Below, one piece after another: positions 7,479-10,324 of a stretch of DNA of 10,324 nucleotides. The DNA comes from Sphingomonas sp. GTDB taxonomy: Bacteria > Pseudomonadota > Alphaproteobacteria > Sphingomonadales > Sphingomonadaceae. A model generated the notes under the pieces. It did not search any database and had not been told where the DNA came from. It saw only the letters and a program-made list of their open reading frames with translations. The stretch is from positions 1 through 10,324 of the forward strand of contig JAIERC010000286.1 of assembly GCA_019747165.1 (NCBI GenBank), read 5' to 3'. Position 1 is the stretch's first letter, and the number at the start of each line of letters is the position of its first letter. Position numbers and translations under genes: made by a program.

Positions 7479-7576
7479 GCTGTTATGTATCTAAAATGCA
7501 ACATTACGCGCTTGGGCGTGTAACCGTTGCCGGGTGAATGATTGCAGACGCTAGAAATGCGGACAGGGCATAGCGG

Positions 7577-7592
7577 CGGCGCCGCGGCGCCG
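7577..7592. repeat. 16-bp GC palindrome downstream of the M23 peptidase gene
   Basis: CGGCGCCGCGGCGCCG is its own reverse complement and starts 26 bases past the peptidase stop codon. An outer ATAGC (7570-7574) / GCTAT (7606-7610) pair could extend it into a larger fold. There is no T tract on the minus strand, so it is at best a weak or Rho-assisted end signal for the xseA-DUF2093-M23 transcript. Confidence 0.4.
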
Positions 7593-7618
7593 ACCATCGC
7601 CAGGGGCTATCGCTACCG

Positions 7619-8596
7619 TTATTGGACGACGGGCATCGGCCCCGCGAGCAGCAGCGGATCGATCCGGCTGTTGTGCCATTTTAGCGACCAGTGCAGATGC
7701 GGCCCGGTTGCCCGCCCGGTCATCCCGACGGCACCGATCCGCTGGCCGCGCTTGATCGTTTCGCCGACCCGCACATCGATCCGCGAGAGGTGGAGGAAGG
7801 CGCTGTTGAGCCCCATGCCGTGATCGATCATCAGCAAATTACCCTCCAGCGTGAAGGGGTGATCAGCGGCCAGGATCACCACGCCATCGGCCGGCGCGAT
7901 CACGGGCGTGCCGATCGGCTGCGCAACATCGCTGCCCGAATGATAGCTGCCCGCCTCGCCATTTTTATAGATGCGCTGCGACCCGAACATGCCGGAGAGC
8001 CGCCCGACCACGGGCCAGAGAAATTGTTGCTGCCAGCCGGCCGAATTGACGCTGATCTGCCGGGCGGCATTGATCTGTTCAAGCTCGGCAGGGCGCAGCC
8101 GGTCGAACTCCTCGCTGGGCTGGGCAAAGCGCGGCAATGAATTGAGCCGTTCGATATTCCATGCCCGCTTGGCCACGGTCAGCACTTCATCGATCTGGCG
8201 TCCATCTTCCAGCGTGGCCGACAGGGTCGCGCTGGCTGGCGCGTCGCGATCAAAAGCGATCAGGAAGCGGCCATCCGCCGTCATCGGCAGCGGCGCGCCA
8301 TTAAAGCTGAGCAAGGTGGTGCCGGCAGGGACGGTGCCGATCACCGTGCCGCCCTGGATCATCGGCCCGGCCAGGCGAAAGCTTGTTTGTGTCAGCAGGC
8401 GCTGATTGGCGGCGGAGGCTGACGGGGGCGTCACCTTTGCCGGGACAGTTGTGGTTGGCGTGGGTTTGGTGGCCGGTTTGGCAGGCAGGGTTGCTGAGCG
8501 TTCGGCGGCAGGCGCGATGCAGCTGCCCTGGATGATCAGGATGGCGACCCCGGCGGCAAAGCGTCTGGCGCGATGAATGCCCCCCGGCCGCCTCAT
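7619..8596 (-). CDS. M23-family metallopeptidase (LytM/peptidoglycan endopeptidase type)
   Basis: A 325-residue predicted envelope protein. Zinc endopeptidases of this family cut peptide crosslinks in peptidoglycan, and some members are inactive regulators. After an Arg-rich start (R2, R3, R9, R11, R12), residues 14-25 are hydrophobic: a signal peptide or anchor. C26 after IIQGS resembles a lipobox, but Gln at -3 makes lipidation doubtful. A Pro/Thr/Ala-rich linker covers about 37-62 and a beta-rich region about 70-145. The peptidase domain covers about 195-315: H219 and D223 in YHSGSDVAQPIGTPV (H-x3-D), H269 in FLHLS, and H300/H302 in GPHLHW. All expected zinc and catalytic residues are present, so it should be active. 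The ATG at 8596 overlaps the upstream gene's TGA as ATGA, which suggests translational coupling and explains the lack of a clear Shine-Dalgarno sequence. A frame extension to 8662 would run deep into the DUF2093 gene. Confidence 0.9.
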   Translation of the reverse strand: MRRPGGIHRARRFAAGVAILIIQGSCIAPAAERSATLPAKPATKPTPTTTVPAKVTPPSASAANQRLLTQTSFRLAGPMIQGGTVIGTVPAGTTLLSFNGAPLPMTADGRFLIAFDRDAPASATLSATLEDGRQIDEVLTVAKRAWNIERLNSLPRFAQPSEEFDRLRPAELEQINAARQISVNSAGWQQQFLWPVVGRLSGMFGSQRIYKNGEAGSYHSGSDVAQPIGTPVIAPADGVVILAADHPFTLEGNLLMIDHGMGLNSAFLHLSRIDVRVGETIKRGQRIGAVGMTGRATGPHLHWSLKWHNSRIDPLLLAGPMPVVQ

Positions 8597-8793
8597 GCTG
8601 GCGTCATCGCCGCCATCGCTATCGCGGCGCTGGCATAGGGCTGTTGCAGCGCCACGCTCCAATAGCGCAACGCGTCGAGCGGAATGCGCTCACCCGTCAC
8701 CGCGCAATCGACGTGATCGCCCGGCGCCAGCACGCGAAAGCTGTTCGCCATATAATGCAGCCGGGCGGCGCGATCAGTATTCGACATCAACAT
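8593..8793 (-). CDS. DUF2093 family small protein
   Basis: A 66-residue protein of unknown function. It carries the pattern I associate with DUF2093, a short alphaproteobacterial family: ARLHY, then FRVLAPGDHVDCAVTG and ERIPLDALRYWSV, then YAS. A single Cys sits in DHVDCAVTG. There is no signal peptide or membrane segment, so it is probably cytoplasmic. Three ATGs are close together (8802, 8793, 8787). The one at 8793 is preferred because GAGGA (8803-8807) is 9 bases upstream; that sequence abuts the 8802 ATG and is too far from 8787. It lies 55 bases after xseA and its TGA overlaps the M23 start codon, so the three genes probably share one transcript. The family name comes from memory of its conserved motif, not a search. 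Confidence 0.83.
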   Translation of the reverse strand: MLMSNTDRAARLHYMANSFRVLAPGDHVDCAVTGERIPLDALRYWSVALQQPYASAAIAMAAMTPA

Positions 8794-8820
8794 GGCGGGC
8801 ATTCCTCAACGGGCCGACGG

Positions 8821-8836
8821 GCATCTGCCCAGATGC
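8821..8836. repeat. Short inverted repeat between xseA and the DUF2093 gene
   Basis: GCATCTG (8821-8827) and CAGATGC (8830-8836) are perfect 7-bp arms around CC, inside the 55-base gap 12 bases after the xseA stop codon. No T tract follows on the minus strand. It could be an RNA-stabilising or processing hairpin rather than a terminator. Confidence 0.35.
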
Positions 8837-8848
8837 GGTCCCGATATG

Positions 8849-10237
8849 TTATAGCAGGCTGGGCTGGGCGCCGACGGGTTTATCATAGGGCTTTGGCGCC
8901 GTGCGCTCAACCCGCGCCGCCACCGCCCCATCCCCAAAGTGGAGCATCAGCGCGCCCGCCGCCCGGGCTTCTGCCGCCGTGGTGACCACCCCGCCGCCCC
9001 GTGCTTCGACCAGGACATAGCCCCGTTTGAGCAAGCCCTTGGGATTTAGCGCATCAAGGAGCTTGCTGGTGCGCGCCAGCCGATCGCGCGCGCTCGACAG
9101 CTGCCGAGCGAGCATCGCTGGCCGCAGCACCGCAGCAGCGCGATCAAGCTGGCGGCGACCACGGGTTACCCGAGCCTCCAGCGCGCGATCGAGCCGTTGG
9201 CTGAGATCATCGAGCCGTTGCCGCTGCGGCCCGAGCAGGGCGTCGCGCCGGGGCAACAACCGCGCCAGCGCCGTCAGCCGTTCGCGACCGCGCTCCTGAT
9301 AACGCCGGACGCAGCGTTCAGCGCGCAAACCATAACCCGCAACAGTCGCGATCAGATCGGCGCGCACCGGCACCGCCATCTCGGCGGCGGCGGTTGGCGT
9401 CGGCGCGCGCAGATCAGCGGCAAAATCGGACAGGCTGGTATCGGTTTCATGCCCAACTGCCGAGATGATCGGAATCGAGCAGTCCGCAATTGCGCGCACC
9501 ACCACTTCCTCGTTGAACGCCCAGAGATCCTCGATCGACCCGCCACCGCGCGCGACAATCACCAGATCGGGGCGCGGCACCGGCCCGCCCGGCGCAATCG
9601 CCTCAAAGCCGCGCACGGCGGCGGCGATTTGCCCCGCTGCCGCCTCGCCCTGCACTGCCACTGGCCAGACGATGACATGGCTGGGGAAGCGATCCGCCAG
9701 CCGATGCAGGATATCGCGGATCACCGCCCCGGTCGGCGACGTCACCACCCCAATTGTGCGCGGCAGGAAGGGCAAGGGTTGCTTGCGCGCGGGATCGAAC
9801 AACCCCTCGCCCGCCAGCTTCGCCTTCAGTTTTTCGAACAGCGCCATCAGCGCGCCTTCGCCGGCCAGCTCCATCCGATCGATCACGATCTGATATTTGG
9901 AACGGCCCGGATAGGTGGTGAGCTTGCCCGCGGCGATCACTTCGATGCCGTCCTGCGGGGTAAAGGCCAGCGCATTTGCTGCCCCTTTCCAGATCACACC
10001 GTCGATCACCGCGCTGTCATCCTTTAGCGCCAGATAGACATGGCCCGACACCGCACGCTTATAGCCCGATATCTCGCCGCGCAGCCGGACATGGCCGAAT
10101 TCGCCTTCGACAAAGCGTTTGAGCTTCATTGAAAGCTCGCCGACGCTCAAAGGGGCTGCATTGTCGCCGGGGAACGTCTCGGCTACCAGCCGGGCGCTGC
10201 CGCCAGTGTCGTCATCATCGGAGAAACTATTGACCAT
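8849..10237 (-). CDS. xseA: Exodeoxyribonuclease VII large subunit
   Basis: A 462-residue catalytic large subunit of exonuclease VII, which with several XseB subunits degrades single-stranded DNA from both ends without metal, in the cytoplasm. The N-terminal OB-fold spans about 29-125 (LSVGELSMKLKRFVEGEFG, LRGEISGYKRAVSGHVYLAL). The catalytic core from about 150 carries IGVVTSPTGAVIRDIL, VIVARGGGSIEDLWAFNEE (226-244) and SAVGHETDTSLSDFAADLR (259-277), all family signatures. A long Arg/Leu-rich helical segment (about 295-405) gives the coiled-coil extension, and LLKRGYVLV follows near the C-terminus. The length is close to the E. coli protein. The ATG at 10237 is supported by AGGA (10243-10246) 5 bases upstream, and this start overlaps the purD start on the other strand. 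The acidic leader SDDDD at 6-10 is extra relative to the conserved core, so a later start (for example TTG at codon 30) cannot be fully excluded. No xseB gene is in the window. Confidence 0.95.
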   Translation of the reverse strand: MVNSFSDDDDTGGSARLVAETFPGDNAAPLSVGELSMKLKRFVEGEFGHVRLRGEISGYKRAVSGHVYLALKDDSAVIDGVIWKGAANALAFTPQDGIEVIAAGKLTTYPGRSKYQIVIDRMELAGEGALMALFEKLKAKLAGEGLFDPARKQPLPFLPRTIGVVTSPTGAVIRDILHRLADRFPSHVIVWPVAVQGEAAAGQIAAAVRGFEAIAPGGPVPRPDLVIVARGGGSIEDLWAFNEEVVVRAIADCSIPIISAVGHETDTSLSDFAADLRAPTPTAAAEMAVPVRADLIATVAGYGLRAERCVRRYQERGRERLTALARLLPRRDALLGPQRQRLDDLSQRLDRALEARVTRGRRQLDRAAAVLRPAMLARQLSSARDRLARTSKLLDALNPKGLLKRGYVLVEARGGGVVTTAAEARAAGALMLHFGDGAVAARVERTAPKPYDKPVGAQPSLL

Positions 10238-10324
10238 GAACGTCCTGTTGATCGGATCGGGCGGCCGCGAGCATGCGCTGGCATGGAAACTGGCACAATC
10301 GCCGGGCCTGTCCACCCTCTATGC
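10236..10324 (+). CDS. purD: Phosphoribosylamine-glycine ligase, N-terminus (3' truncated by window)
   Basis: The first 29 codons read MNVLLIGSGGREHALAWKL and continue AQSPGLSTLY, the near-invariant N-terminus of GAR synthetase. The glycine-rich GSGGREHALAWK loop belongs to the N-domain of this ATP-grasp enzyme. PurD joins 5-phosphoribosylamine and glycine, using ATP, in the second step of purine synthesis in the cytoplasm. The start matches the family N-terminus exactly. GGAGAA (10220-10225) upstream is a possible, slightly distant ribosome site that lies inside the xseA coding sequence. The ATG overlaps the divergent xseA ATG by two bases, so any promoter must also lie within xseA. Confidence 0.94.
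   Translation, partial: MNVLLIGSGGREHALAWKLAQSPGLSTLY

Larger units (their letters stand above)
7317..7618. other. 302-bp spacer between the M23 peptidase and the second TonB receptor
   Basis: I see no gene here. From receptor to peptidase it holds the duplicated ribosome-site segment (7319-7342), the three-armed AATCTTT repeat (7451-7478) and a GC-rich palindrome (7577-7592). I found no convincing -35/-10 pair for the receptor on the minus strand; TTGCCA...TTAAAA near 7336-7364 is weak and would leave a leader of only about 13 bases. Confidence 0.6.

Noticed and set aside
9197..10027. 276-codon open frame on the plus strand inside xseA
   Set aside because: It is antisense to xseA, which has clear family motifs; its His/Arg-rich composition is typical of an antisense shadow.
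10160..10188. Possible purD promoter TTGTCG-17-TACCAG inside xseA
   Set aside because: It matches consensus at only four and three of six positions, which is expected by chance.

Overview
The window looks like chromosomal DNA from a sphingomonad-type alphaproteobacterium. This is inferred from two large TonB-dependent receptors (TBDRs) of the sphingomonad/caulobacter style, high GC content, and the set purD / xseA / DUF2093 / M23 peptidase with clpB nearby. The genus cannot be fixed from the sequence alone.

Layout, left to right: the last 54 codons of clpB (+) enter from the left and converge on a 968-residue TBDR (-, 251-3157), which has its own U-tract terminator, a good Shine-Dalgarno sequence and a plausible sigma70-type promoter. 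The spacer 3158-3512 holds that promoter, a 20-bp inverted repeat and three degenerate 42-bp tandem repeats. A small exported protein of unknown function (+, 3513-4013) follows. A second TBDR of 1004 residues (-, 4302-7316) appears to start at TTG and also ends at a strong terminator. Its 302-bp upstream spacer carries a three-armed AATCTTT/AAAGATT repeat and a GC-rich palindrome. The right-hand third is housekeeping: xseA, a DUF2093 protein and an M23 peptidase lie in that order on the minus strand, with an ATGA overlap between the last two. purD diverges from xseA, and the two start codons overlap inside one CATG.

How the genes work together: the two receptors would bring unidentified substrates across the outer membrane using TonB energy. 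No substrate-specific enzyme, inner-membrane transporter or regulator gene lies beside either one, so no substrate can be assigned. XseA trims single-stranded DNA, the M23 protein probably acts on cell-wall peptide crosslinks, and PurD belongs to purine synthesis. Their proximity looks like ordinary chromosomal order rather than one pathway.

I see no CRISPR array, transposon, phage gene, toxin-antitoxin pair or RNA gene, and no convincing undescribed multi-gene system. The points most worth a second look are regulatory: the repeat elements upstream of the two receptors, the overlapping xseA/purD starts, and the TTG start with a duplicated Shine-Dalgarno segment.
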